Source: Sipunculus nudus
Taxonomy: Eukaryota; Annelida; Sipuncula; Golfingiida; Sipunculidae
Assembly: GCA_026874595.1 (NCBI GenBank)
Contig: CM049320.1
Span: 42,170,714-42,234,713, forward strand
Direction of reading: 5' to 3'
DNA length: 64,000 bases
Positions 30,793 through 41,999 of this stretch are shown here, piece after piece. Positions within the stretch are counted from its first letter, which is position 1; every line of letters begins with the position of its first letter. A program made the position numbers and the translations under genes. A model generated the notes under the pieces. That model saw only the letters and a program-made list of their open reading frames with translations. It was not told the DNA's origin and did not search any database.

Positions 30793-31209
30793 CCACGTAC
30801 AGACTCCATTTATGTGATATGGAGTCCGACCATCTGGCGGTGAGAGTTCACCCTGCGGTACATGGAGGGACCTTTAACATGAAATACCACTGCTTGTTGT
30901 GTGATAGAGAAGCAAACTTGTATTTATATATAAAAATAAACTTAATATGTTTCAGATTAAATCGATATCACCTTAATGTGCACCTGTAAATGTTTTTTAT
31001 CCTTTGAACTGTCGGGGTTCAGTTGTTGCATGCGCAACAGAACAATGCCCGAAAAGGAATCCCATGCAAATTAGGTGGGCTTTACATGCAAATGAGGAAT
31101 TCAGGGGGGCTTTTCCAAGGAATGCCAGTGCCGTGCACTGGGATAGACCATATTTTCATAAGCATCCTTCCCATCATACATTTCTTGTTGTCAGTGATGC
31201 TAATTTCCT

Positions 31210-31277
31210 ATTGGCTGTTCCAACTTGAAGGCTTCAGCAGCCTGACGGAGACAAAGTAATATCTGACTTCATTCAGA
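31210..31277 (+). promoter_or_regulatory. Alternative CDCA3 promoter and leader exon candidate
   Basis: Inverted CCAAT box ATTGGCTG (31210-31217) followed by a GC-richer stretch ending at a strong donor, CAGA/GTAAGT (31277/31278). It is 0.85 kb from the CDCA3 acceptor at 32122, a typical first-intron length. Competes with 24430-24483. Confidence 0.3.
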
Positions 31278-32122
31278 GTAAGTGCCCATACTTGAATATA
31301 AACTGATCATTCAACAAAAGTTTCAGTCCCAACGGGGTCCAAGCATCTGTAACAATAATAATATGTGGGGATGGACTAGTGTCCTCTTGTTACACTAGGC
31401 ATATACATGTCTTAGGGTTCCAAGGATCCGTACAACCTTGGATAGTATAGACTCTCCCCGCCAGAGGCTGCAGCGCTTGATCATTGTTTACTAATATATG
31501 TCAGTGCAGCAAGACTCCAGCAAGGCAATGTCATGCATTACATTATGGCGGACAATGAATATATGAGCCAATGAATTCAACTTTAGAGGCATTTTGTCTC
31601 TCAAACAACACCACCTTTCATTATATGACCCTTATTTTTCTAAAAAAAATTATTCATCTCTTGTATATAACAAAATATTACCTTAGATTATAATTTGCAT
31701 TAAAGATTGTAAGAAATAATCCTCTAAAAAAACGCTAAAATTCACAATTTCCCCTTGCTATAAATAATATATTGATATTTTGTCAGTTGCTTAGTTATTC
31801 AGTGTCATTTCTTTACTTATTTTTCTTGGTATGACATATACTTGAGGTCATTGACCAGTATACCAAATGTGGGTTCTTTATTAACAGACATTAATCAGTT
31901 AAAATACCAAGTTGAGATCAGGCAGACCCACTCTGCAATGAAAGAATAGGAGCATAAATAACAAACCAACTTACTGGGGGGGGGGGGAATTTACATTTTA
32001 AATATATTTGATAGGCCCTTGACAAAGTATGTGTATGAACACGCACATTGATTTTAAGCTTAAAGCTGCCCCGCACTAATTATCCTGCATTGCGTAGTAA
32101 CTTGATTTTTATTCCTCTGCAG

Positions 32123-32399
32123 AATCACCAGGACCTTGTGAATTGTACTGTACATGTTGTCACCATGGGAGCACTACAGACCAAGGAGTTCACCGAGATG
32201 TTAGAGGAGGAGTGTGCTGCCACACCTGAACCCAAACTCCGTTCCCTCTCAGCGCAGTTCGACCCTCGCTCACCCACAGCAGACATCACACGCACACCTA
32301 TCATGGTGGAGAAAACCCCCGACAATATACTAGACCCCAGGTCACCTTCAAATACCATCACAAGGACACCAATATACTCTTACATGGAGCAAAAGCAAG
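32123..32399 (+). CDS. CDCA3: CDCA3 coding exon 1 with 5' leader
   Basis: Acceptor CTCTGCAG at 32122, then 42 untranslated bases, ATG at 32165, residues 1-78 plus one base of Gly79, donor GTGAAA. Intron 1 (32400-33706) contains dispersed repeat D copy 2 and AT-rich sequence. Confidence 0.92.
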
Positions 32400-35300
32400 G
32401 TGAAATTTTTCTTCATTTAGACATTTAAACCTTCCATATAAACTGATGAAAATTCTCCCATTAGGCCAAAAAATTTTAGAAAATGTTTCTCAGGCACATA
32501 TTTCAGAAAGTGATGCTGGCGGATAGCTTTTATTTATTTAATTTTTCCACCATGAAAATATCTTAAAATATCATTATTTCTCATGCATGGGCAATAGAAA
32601 TGACAACCAATGGTTAACATGAGATTATAAACGATGTATACAATTACATGGAATTAGTCAAAAGGATCCTTGAAATATGTGACATTTCTTTTGCATGGAA
32701 TATTAACATGCAAACCAGATTATGTAGGACTATGGGTGTCAAAATCTTTGCCGTCAACCCAGAATACATGGGCGCCGCCAATGGTCATGACATTGGGATT
32801 CCCCCATTGAAATGCATGATTGTCATGCATTGTTAAAGCAAGATCCAAGATTGTTAAATAAAGAGATGCATTTGAAATTTCTATAAGTCTTATATTATCT
32901 TAATTGATATTTCTTATTTAAATTTTAATTCCAAATAAATAAATTGGAAGTTTGGCAGCCATCTTTATTCTCATCGAATGGTCACGAAGCATGAGAATAT
33001 TAAAAATATGCAAATAATTTCTCTTATACATTTGAATTCTATCACACATAAATTAGACCAATTCCAAGTGTTTATTTAAAGGTTAGTATAGTTTATTTTT
33101 ACAGAAACAAGCATGTTATCACTTCATTAGCTATGAACAGTACTGGCACGTAGGGACCAATACAGAAAATAGTTCACAAAGACAGAATTATTAGATATAT
33201 TAATCATAGTACCAGTAAACAATGTTAAAGTCCAACTGGTCAAAAGTTTTACAGGAATTATCAATGTATTGAAGTATATTCAAGGATAAAAATGGTTCAT
33301 TTATCACTAGGAGAGAAACTGGCAGATGCTGCAGTCACAGATTTTTTTATTAGCAACCAAGCATGTTACTAGATTACCACATGACATTTGGACAACTAAA
33401 AGGTTTGACATGGGGGGTTGGTTAAAGTGACGCCAGCAGTTCCTGATTTGCAGATTTACACAACATGGTGTAACTTGCATCTTGGAAAACAAGGAAAAAA
33501 TTTTGAATTTACATTTTTTTTTTCCCCAGACACTGAATTTTAGGAAGGTTCCTGAAATGAGGGAAGAGTCAGATACTGGTACTTTGTTGCCAAAAAAAAA
33601 GAGAAAATGATCAGTCTGATTTATTTTATCATATGCCCCAACAGCATATCTGATTGAAGATCTGTGGTTGTTTTTTTGTGTGATTTTAATTCTGTATATA
33701 TTTTAGGAAAGAAGGATGCACAGTCAGACACAGCACTGCAGAAGGCAGTGAGTGAGGACAGTCTTATTCACCCAGCAGACTCCTCACTATCAGATTCCCT
33801 CATGGGGCTAGCTCCTCTTGACCTTGATGCAGCGACTGACCTTGAAACCAAACTCATCACAGAAGTGAAACCAAATCCAGCGCCTGTCCCTGGTATGTCA
33901 CCTTTTTAATATTGTACTGCCATCTCGAGACGCAATAGATCAGCGTTCAGCTTGAAAGTGACACACCCTGTCCTGCTTGCGGTTAGATCAGACTGGAAGA
34001 TTAATCCCATCTTAACGCTCAAGTCTCAGCCCCACTAACTGGTAGACTTACAGATCATTAAATGTAGCATGCTTTATCTTTTGGCAGCAATATCATATGT
34101 TTGTCCCTCAACAAAATATCAAATACTCTTCATAATTGTGCATGAAATACACCACCACTCAGCTTACAAATTTTACTGGTGTGCTGTTCATGTACAATTC
34201 TGGGGATAATTAGAAATTTAGTTGAAGGACAAGCATGACATTACTTCCGAAAGAAAATGCATGCTACATTTTATGAAACTAGAGTAAAATTTACTGTTAG
34301 TCAGGCTGTGATTAGAGCCATTAGCTTAGACAAGCCTACTGGCCTGACCTTACATCCCGTAGAACATTTTCTCACTTTCCTGCTTGACACTTGATGGGCT
34401 TGGCATGAGAGTGGACTTAATTATATAACCTCGAGAGTTTTCAAAGGTCCTTTAAAACCAGAAAGACATGGAACATAGGATTCAAAGCACTGAAATCTTT
34501 GAGGTTTTGATGTTTACTGCAGGGCCTTTACACCAATTACACTCAAAGAATGGTAATCAAACAAATTAGATTTGGGTTATCACAGTTTTAAAACAGGAGC
34601 TGGATGCTCAGTGTGATACCTTTCTCTCAATGGTCCACTTGGCCTTGTATCAGTGCCTAATGGTGAATTCAGGCAAGTCCTGCTTAACAAAGGAGTGACC
34701 AAAGCAAAGTATCTGTAGAAAAATAGAAAGCTGTCTTCTAAGCAATGCAGGTCACTATACTGGGATGCACCCAAAATTGTGTAAACTTGCATTAACTAAT
34801 TCAGCCCCTGTTCCCAGGTTCATTGAACTGTACCTCCATGGATTTAACTTTATGATGTTCCTGAATCCAGATCATGTGCTGGATCCACCAAAAGTTAATC
34901 AATTCTTTATTGGCAAATTCTGGAAATGCCTTGAAAATTTTGTCAGATTATATTGTTAACAAACATACAAACAGGGATGGACACATACCCTCATGGCAGA
35001 GGCAATTAATTGATATCTGCATGAAGGTTAAACAGATGGTACAGTTCATAGATAATTAGAATGGACATATGTAAACTCACAAACAAGGGTGAATGCATAC
35101 CCTCCTGACAGAGACAATGACTGCAGTGTATAACTTCATAAGGAGTGTTCAGGTCCTTCTTCAAAGTTTAACTGGCCTTCAGTACCATCATGTCATGCTG
35201 CCATCCTAGTAATAAATTTTATTATTGAATGGGGTCCAAAAGATTAATGGATTATAAGCAATTTTTTTTTTTCAGTTACTGGTAGTCTGTCATTTGGTCA

Positions 35301-37224
35301 AGCTCAAAAGTTCAAATATGCAGTTTGGGTCATAGAAAATTTTAGTAAGATCCTAAAACCTCTACACTTCTGTAAATATCCTAGATAAAGTGTGGCCTGG
35401 AGGTGCAGAATTCCTGAATATGACCTATTGTTTGTTCCATCCCCTCATGTCCATTGGTCTACTGTTTGCTAGGAAATTTTATATTACCAGTAGTTACATT
35501 TTGAGGGCGAAAATGGAAACAATTTTCAACAAAGTAAAACTACACTCGTAGTAGTATTGATTGTATTCATAAATCATATTTGATGATTGAAAGATAAAAA
35601 GATTACCAACAGTCAATTAGGAAGTGTTCACACCATGTTTGGTCCAGACAAGTTCTTTGAAGTTAGTTTCCTCGTTCACGCCTTGTTCATAAGGTTGTGT
35701 TCTCTTCACAACGTCTACAGGACACTTGTCATGGACAAGTTATGTATGACAGCCTCTAAAACTGGCCATAAGATGTCGCCAACTGTCGAGCCATTTCACA
35801 GAAACTTATTCAAAACTTTCAATTCCCTCCAATATAAACAAAAAAGACCAACCCTGCTATTTTTTTATTTATTAAATTTCTCCTATCGCCCACATGCTAT
35901 AAATATTATATGCACCCTCAAATATTTTGTTTCCTGAAATTTTCTGCTGTCCTGCAATATTTAATGCCTGTTCACTGTTGATGCCAAACAATGGGCTGAC
36001 CTTAACTGGACCCTGAAACAGGTCACTCTAATCTTTATTTATCTGCATAGTGCATGTACCTTGTTAACTTACATCCAATACATCCATCACAGAACCCTCT
36101 TAAGAACTTTTCTTGACATAAATTACATGCATTTCATTAATATGTGCGCAGAGTAAGCCAGAAATCATATAAATTCTACTGATAGGCTAGGTGAATAGCT
36201 GGCTTTAAGCTGAGCAAGGCCTTGAGAAGTGACTGTCCAAAAAGCCATTGACCAATATCAGATGAGCAGACAGTCTGTGATGTCAGTGTGAACTTTTTTA
36301 GGATGATAGGATTGTATTAAGTAAAATCGTATAGTCAATATAAGCCACTGTCCTAAGTGTTTTGAATGGTGAATGTTGTTTGGTTTGAAATATAGTTGAT
36401 AGGTGTCAGCACATCTTTGATATTGTGTTTTGAGTTGTCTCCTTTGCCTTTCCTGATATCTTATTCCTGGTTGTTGTCCATACAAAACTAATACATTGAT
36501 ATAAAAATGAACCAGATATATTGCCTCTGGTGCTAGTTCCTTATTGAATTTTTCAATCACAAAGTATTAAGTAACTTGTCAGTACACAGTTGTTTATACT
36601 TTTTTTAAACTTATTAAACAGTTTTGTTTTCAATGACCTCCTAATCATCTTTTAATTCATCAGCTTCTTGCTTTTGACATGGCAGTTTACGTAACTAACT
36701 TTTCAGAATACACTGCAGATGTAACATTTTAAATTTTCAGATAAATTTTGCATTTTCTACACATTAAAACATGTCTTTATTTAAAATACATTTACTCAGT
36801 AACATTTGAAGATATGTTTGTGAAATTTTCAGCATTAACTGACAGACAAATGAATAAATATGTTATCCAGTAATGGAAGATGCCCTTGTTATTTTATTCA
36901 GCAGTTGGACCTCCAAGTGTGAAGAAAGGAAAAGACAAAGAAAAGACAGTGGTGAAAAAGGTCAAGGTCAAAGAAGCACAGAAGTCACAGCCCAAGGTCA
37001 GAGATAATACTCCAAGGTCACCGCTCAAGATCATGGGAGGAGTTCAGCATTCTCCTCGTGGACTGTGTCATGTTGATTCCAACTCTCCACGGTCTATCGT
37101 GCAGCGTAAACAAGCCAGTCGCCTTGGAATGGTCCAGAAAAGTCCCAGTCGGAAACAGTTAAACCTTAGCTCCACAAAATATAGCCAACTCATGGCACAG
37201 GACAAGGAAAACATGCACTGCTGA
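32165..37224 (+). CDS. CDCA3: CDCA3 (trigger of mitotic entry, Tome-1), 3 coding exons
   Basis: Cell-division-cycle-associated protein 3; in vertebrates it acts with SKP1/SCF to promote WEE1 destruction and is itself removed by APC/C-Cdh1. Exons 32165-32399, 33707-33892 and 36902-37224 join in phase to 247 residues (human about 268). Hallmarks: two copies of the family repeat, DPRSPTADITRTPI (residues 33-46) and DPRSPSNTITRTPI (57-70); an acidic Ser-rich middle (LDLDAATDLE); a third SP-rich block NTPRSPLKIMGG; and a KEN box three residues before the C-terminus (DKENMHC). Start ATG has an ideal CACCATGG context. MGALQTK also fits the N-myristoylation pattern, as does the human N-terminus, which is inference only. 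Confidence 0.93.
32757..33265. repeat. Dispersed repeat D, copy 2
   Basis: Same-strand relative of 172-690 (see there), inside CDCA3 intron 1. Similarity runs from a GGTGGCC/GGGCGCC block to AACTGGTCAAAAGTTTTACA. Class not recognised. Confidence 0.65.
33707..33892 (+). CDS. CDCA3: CDCA3 coding exon 2
   Basis: Completes Gly79 and encodes KKDAQSDTALQKAVSEDSLI through VPNPAP-like text to residue 140 plus one base. Acceptor ATATTTTAG, donor GTATGT. Acidic and serine-rich, as in the human middle region. Intron 2 (33893-36901) is AT-rich with no secure feature apart from the short repeat near 36150. Confidence 0.9.
36902..37224 (+). CDS. CDCA3: CDCA3 terminal coding exon
   Basis: Encodes residues 141-247 and stop TGA at 37222-37224. 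Very basic start (KKGKDKEKTVVKKVKVKEA), then NTPRSPLK, SPRG and SPSRKQLNL, and the C-terminal KEN box. The acceptor is a CAGCAG tandem (36899-36904): using the second AG removes one residue and keeps frame. Confidence 0.93.
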
Positions 37225-38068
37225 GGTGCTTTATATGACAGTGGTTTACTCAGCCTGTTAAACCTGCAGTCATGTGTCAAGTCAACTGTTTCTTAACATC
37301 GCAAGTCATTGGATACCACACATAGGGAACTAAACTTTTGTAATCATGGACAAGACTTTCATGTACACATGCAACATAACTTTAATTCATATGACCTTGA
37401 ACAGACAAGGAAGTATACTCCTTTGACAGTGGTTATACTTGTCAGTTGTCCCAGATCTCCATTTACACTGCTGCTTTCTATAACAAGATTCTCAGAGCAA
37501 AAACCAATAATTAGACCTGTGGGATTGTGGTATCATCTTGTGCATCAAGCTTCAAACTTTAAACATGTGACATGGTCTGATTCATGGCCCTTGCCAGAAC
37601 CGGTGCAAACAGATATTGTCTTTCTATATTTAAAATTTGGAGCTGATGCACAATGCAAAACCATTGGTCGGATTACAATTGTGTACTCTGAGCCAGCCCT
37701 GGTGGTGGAAACCAGAGAATCTTGCTATACAAAACAGCGGTTAAAGCGAAGGAGATCAGATGACTGCTGTATATAATCGCTGCATGGGGAGTGTGCAGGA
37801 GTGGCTTAGTGCTCCTATCAGGGGGTGTAATTATATTATCATGTGGTCCCCTGGCTGTCTGTTAACCAATGATCAAGTTACTCACTTTCAGTATGACAGT
37901 CTGCATTTGTAGATATATAATATTCATTTCTTTCATAGGCTGATTTTAATATGCTGGCTTTCACTGCAGCCTTTTAAGGCATTATCTATAAGGGGCAAGA
38001 TATGTTTCAGTTGGGATTAAGACAAGAATCATGCATCCTGTGATCACACTAGGTTTTATTTTAATAAA
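37225..38068 (+). other. CDCA3 3' untranslated region to first good poly(A) signal
   Basis: AATAAA at 38063-38068 is the first strong signal after the stop. The stretch contains an open frame of 155 codons (37309-37776) with no recognisable domain. Being downstream of the CDCA3 stop in the same exon it is best read as untranslated sequence, though its length is noted under findings. Confidence 0.55.
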
Positions 38069-38619
38069 ATAAAATTTTTTATGAGTATTTTCTGCAGGTT
38101 AATCAGTGTATAGGAATAAGCAATCAGTCACATATCATTTATAGCTGTTTGTGACATGTCTCTGAAAACAAGCAATACATGCTATACTATAATGTATTGT
38201 ATTTTTATAGTAATTGAAAGGAAATGTAAGTTTTAGGACTTCTTAGTGTTCAAGGTTACTGAGCAAATATATAGTTTTCATGCCTTTGTATTATATCTGT
38301 ATGTGTAACATCACTGGTATGTATTGATATTTTATAATTATAATATATTTTGAAACAATTTTTATTCACTTTCATTATAAACATTGTTCTTTCATAATCA
38401 AAAGTAAAATGATCCCCTGCATTTCAGCCAAATCATCTTTTTTAAAACGTTGCTTTAATATTTAGAAGATTTTTTAACTGATGCTTGGAACTTCTTTCAC
38501 TCATTTTACCCTTTTCCAACACAAGTTGGAAGATATTAACACTTCAGCTTTAGTGCATACATAGTTTAGGCCTTCCCTCAGTGGATATTTCAAAATTTGG
38601 GTTATGTCATCAAGTTTGG

Positions 38620-39090
38620 AGCCAATCCGTCTACTCAAACTGGAGTTATTGGACGATAAACTAATTTGTGAATGGATGGACCCTGTGGCCTTGACCTTGT
38701 GAAAACAAAATCATAAAGAATATTCCCCTTTAGCAGGCGAGTTACAGGCGAGTTGGGATGAAATGTTTGTCTCAAAATGCATCTGCAATCTTTTTTAAAG
38801 AAGTGGGTCCTGTGACCTTGACCTTTGATCTCGTGACCCAAAATTCCGTAGTCCTTACTTTGGTGGTGGATCATATATAAGTCAAGCTTGAAATCAATAT
38901 TTCCATCCAATCTAGAGTTATCATCCAGAAACAAATTTCAAGACAGAAGGCCCCTTGAACTTTGACCTTGCAACCCTAAATTCAATCCTGATTCCCCCCT
39001 ATTGGCAGATAGCTATTTGTGCAAGATGGAAGGTCTGGGATGAAAAGTGTGGCTTAAAATACATCCACAATCTTTTTAAATAAGTGCAAA
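38620..39090. repeat. TGACCTTGACC tandem repeat, about three units
   Basis: Units of about 150 bases with GTGGGTCCTGTGACCTTGAC-like starts, a TGATCTCGTGACC block and AAAATRCATCYRCAATCTTTTT ends. Related to 21660-21960. Confidence 0.75.
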
Positions 39091-39291
39091 TAATTAAAAC
39101 TATAGCATATATAAACGTACGTTAATCTGATCAAATTTGAATATTTTTTTTTACCCGAGGTACTTTAATCTGTCTATAACAAGAGAAATAATACATGTAT
39201 TGATTATATACATAATTCCACAAATTTATTCAGGTATACAAATTGATGCAAATGATCTCATTAAATATATAAACTACAACAATTAATCCAT

Positions 39292-39695
39292 AAACAGTCC
39301 CTCTCCACGCCCCAGCCCGACAGCGGACGGCTTCACAAACAACCCAACGCTCCAGCCCGTCACCTGACCCCCTAACAAACAGCCCCTCTCCAGGCCCGTC
39401 AGATGAAGACCTCGCAAGCAACCCTTTCTACAAGTCCCGGCCCGATTGATGCCCCCCTCCCCCACAAACCACCCCTTCCACGCCCTGGCCCGTAAGCTGA
39501 TGGCCTCACAACTAACCCTTCTCCACGCCCTGGCCCGTCACCTGACCCCTTAACAAACAATCCATCTTAATGCCCCGGCCGGTCAGCTGACGCCCTCATA
39601 AGCAACCTTTTCAGTGTCTGCAAGCCCCGGCCCGTCAGCTGACCCCCCTACAAACAACCCCTCCCCCCCCCCCCCCCCCGGCCCGTCATCTGATA
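39292..39695. repeat. C-rich minisatellite
   Basis: About nine imperfect units of 45-57 bases built on CCCYGGCCCGTCACCTGACC and ACAAACAACCCCT, ending in a run of 17 C (39663-39679). Strikingly GC-rich and strand-skewed against AT-rich flanks. The open frames across it are repeat artefacts. Confidence 0.85.
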
Positions 39696-39710
39696 TGATA
39701 TTAAACCAAT

Positions 39711-39731
39711 AATATATATATATATATATAT
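39711..39731. repeat. (TA)n microsatellite
   Basis: About ten TA units directly after the C-rich minisatellite. Confidence 0.9.
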
Positions 39732-39862
39732 TTATTGTTAAATATGTTAAAAATTACTTTCTAGTTTTTCTCTACTTTAATCCTTGATATAGCGAGCCAG
39801 GTCTATTACATTAATAATGAGCGGGACATTGAACCAATCAAATGACTTGTGCAAACTTATTT

Positions 39863-40082
39863 CAGAGGAGGGATCCAGGAAATAGTAAAAGGAGGGATCT
39901 AGCCCGGGAGGACTAGTGGCTCATCCTAAAAAAAGGTGCCCCTGTCCGGAAAAGAGGGGGTCCAGGCCGCAAAAAAAAAAATGGTCTGAACCCCCCCCCC
40001 CCCCCAAAAAAAAAAAAAAAATTGCGGCGGCTGAAAAAAGTGGGAGTCCGGGCCTCGTGGAACCCCCCTCTGGATCCGCTTC
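39863..40082. mobile_element. Short hAT-like relic with CAGNGGNGGATCC ends
   Basis: Left end CAGAGGAGGGATCCAGG, right end CTGGATCCGCTTC (inverted). The inside holds A runs and a 15-C run (39991-40005). No clear target duplication; very small and decayed. Confidence 0.5.
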
Positions 40083-40159
40083 AAATCCTTATTTTCTGCG
40101 GCTGCCGGAGCACGTCTCTTGTGCTTGTCATGACCAACACCTATGACTAGGTCTCTACT

Positions 40160-41017
40160 TTTGATGATTGCCTCATAGTAAAATTTGCAGATGACGTAAC
40201 AGTTTCTAGGCTCATCCGGGGAAATAATGAAAGTGTTTACCGCAATGAAATTAAAACTCTAACTTCGTGCTACTCTGAAAACAATCTGGAGTTAAATGTA
40301 AAGAAAACCATTTAGACGAAAGAAAACTGAAATATTACCCTTAGTAATTGAAGGCTCTGAGGTTGAAATCGTTGACCGTTTTAAATTTTTAGGAATTTTT
40401 TTCTTCTTATTTGAAGTGGGTCGAAAATGTTAATGACTGCTTAAAGAAGGCACAACAACGTTTATTCTTTCTAAGGAACCTAAAAGATTTCGGGCTCAGT
40501 CAACCGATTTTATTAAAGTTTTACCGGGCGGTAATTCAGGGAGTCCTGACGTTTTCAGTCACTTGGGGGGGGGGGGGGGCAGTATCACGGTCGAGGAAAG
40601 GAACCATCTTTCGAGGGTAGTTAGAACAGCTGAGAGGATCATTGGGGTTCCTTTACCCACAGTTCACACATATTTCAAACACGATTGATGAAGAAAGCAA
40701 ACGACATTATAGAAGATTATAGTCATCCAGCGCACTATTTTTTTAATGAAATCGGGGTTCGCGACAGGTCGCTATCAGGCAATTCCAAAAGAACTCAAAC
40801 TAGCACTTACGCGTCAGTCGTTCGGGAATTAAATATATCACTTGCAGCTCAATAATCTAGTCAAATAATCTTAGTCATACGTCTTTTTTTCTATACACAA
40901 TTTTATTTTATTACTTTTTGTTTAATGTGTTTGTTTCAGCAAGCCAGTCAAGCCAAATACTATTGTATGTGATGATTTTATTACATATATATAGCAATAA
41001 ACTATCTTATCTTAACT
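40160..41017 (+). pseudogene. LINE relic, CR1/Jockey-like reverse transcriptase C-terminus
   Basis: Broken translation in several frames: the catalytic-box tail FADDVTVSRL at about 40183, ENNLELNVKK at about 40281, FKFLGIFF at 40384, KKAQQRLFFLRNLKDFGLSQ at about 40444, and VVRTAERIIG at about 40616. Frameshifts include a G run at 40565-40580. 5' truncated; 3' end AATAAACTATCTTATCTTA is a short repeated tail typical of CR1/L2-group elements. Confidence 0.8.
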
Positions 41018-41247
41018 TATGGGACCTGACGTTGAATTAGTACATTAACTTGAGTAATGGTCCAGACTACTCTGGTGCTATTTTTAGACCGAACGTTTAG
41101 CATTGCTGGGAGTGCATTAGAGATTTGACAACTCAAATAAAGCAATGTTAACCTGGCCCGTTTCTGTTGCACAAGTGTTCCTGTTCAGACAGTATATTGT
41201 TCACATTTTGTTCTTTGGGTTCAGACTTATTCAGTATTCATTAAATC

Positions 41248-41264
41248 GACGCCAGTCTGGCGTC
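41248..41264. other. Perfect short hairpin
   Basis: GACGCCAG-T-CTGGCGTC: eight-base arms around a single base. No associated gene. Confidence 0.6.
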
Positions 41265-41797
41265 TCGCTGAATCCAAGTTTGTGAAAACGTGGCTACTAC
41301 AGACTCGATAGTATAGGAAGATGTTATCATCAGTCTCCAGTCCCAGGTTTTACTAGCCAAAGATTAAACGTTTATGCGTTTCCATGCAGTGGGCTGGGCA
41401 AGTGTCATTTTGCATGCGTGGTGATTGAGGTCACTCTCATTTTCCGTAAATTTAATCAAAGTCCGATCTGGGTTGGTTTGTCTGCAGCTAATGGAGGACC
41501 GGAGTAAATAGCTGAAATTTTACATACCTGTCCACCATGTTCTTTTCTCGGAAGCAGCAGATCATGCGGGATTTAAATCAGTCTGCGAAGGTTTATGTCA
41601 CAAGTGATACCTGTACGGTCAGACTCATCCCGTCCAGTCTACTTAGTTTCTCGAACCCGATAGCTCAATTACATAGGCGTCAGTTTGTGGTTTTGGTGAT
41701 AGTTTCTGATAGTAATAAAAATGGGATGCCTTAATACGTCCGATGTACACCTCTGTTTTAAAGCTCTGCTGACTGTATGTCATCTGATCTATATAAG

Positions 41798-41860
41798 CAG
41801 TGGCGGATCCAGGATTTTGCTAAACGGACCGGGGGGGGGGGGGGGGGCACAAGGGTCAAA
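41798..41860. mobile_element. hAT-like terminus with poly-G tract
   Basis: CAGTGGCGGATCCAGGATTT followed by 17 G (41831-41847). The opposite end was not found; a candidate lies somewhere before 42400. Confidence 0.55.
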
Positions 41861-41999
41861 CAAAACTTTAAACCTTGCTTCAGTCAGCATCTCTACAATT
41901 AGGAACACCAAATGTCTCAAGCAACTGTAACAAGGCCATGTGTCCAGTTGCCCATGTCCTAAATAATGCCACTTGTTAAGCCGCGGGCTTATAAGGCCG

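Noticed and set aside
31004-31259. Two overlapping plus-strand frames upstream of CDCA3
   Set aside because: No recognisable domain, and they lie before the CDCA3 leader acceptor; better read as promoter or leader sequence.
39230-39465. Gly/Arg-rich minus-strand frames
   Set aside because: Translation of the C-rich minisatellite.
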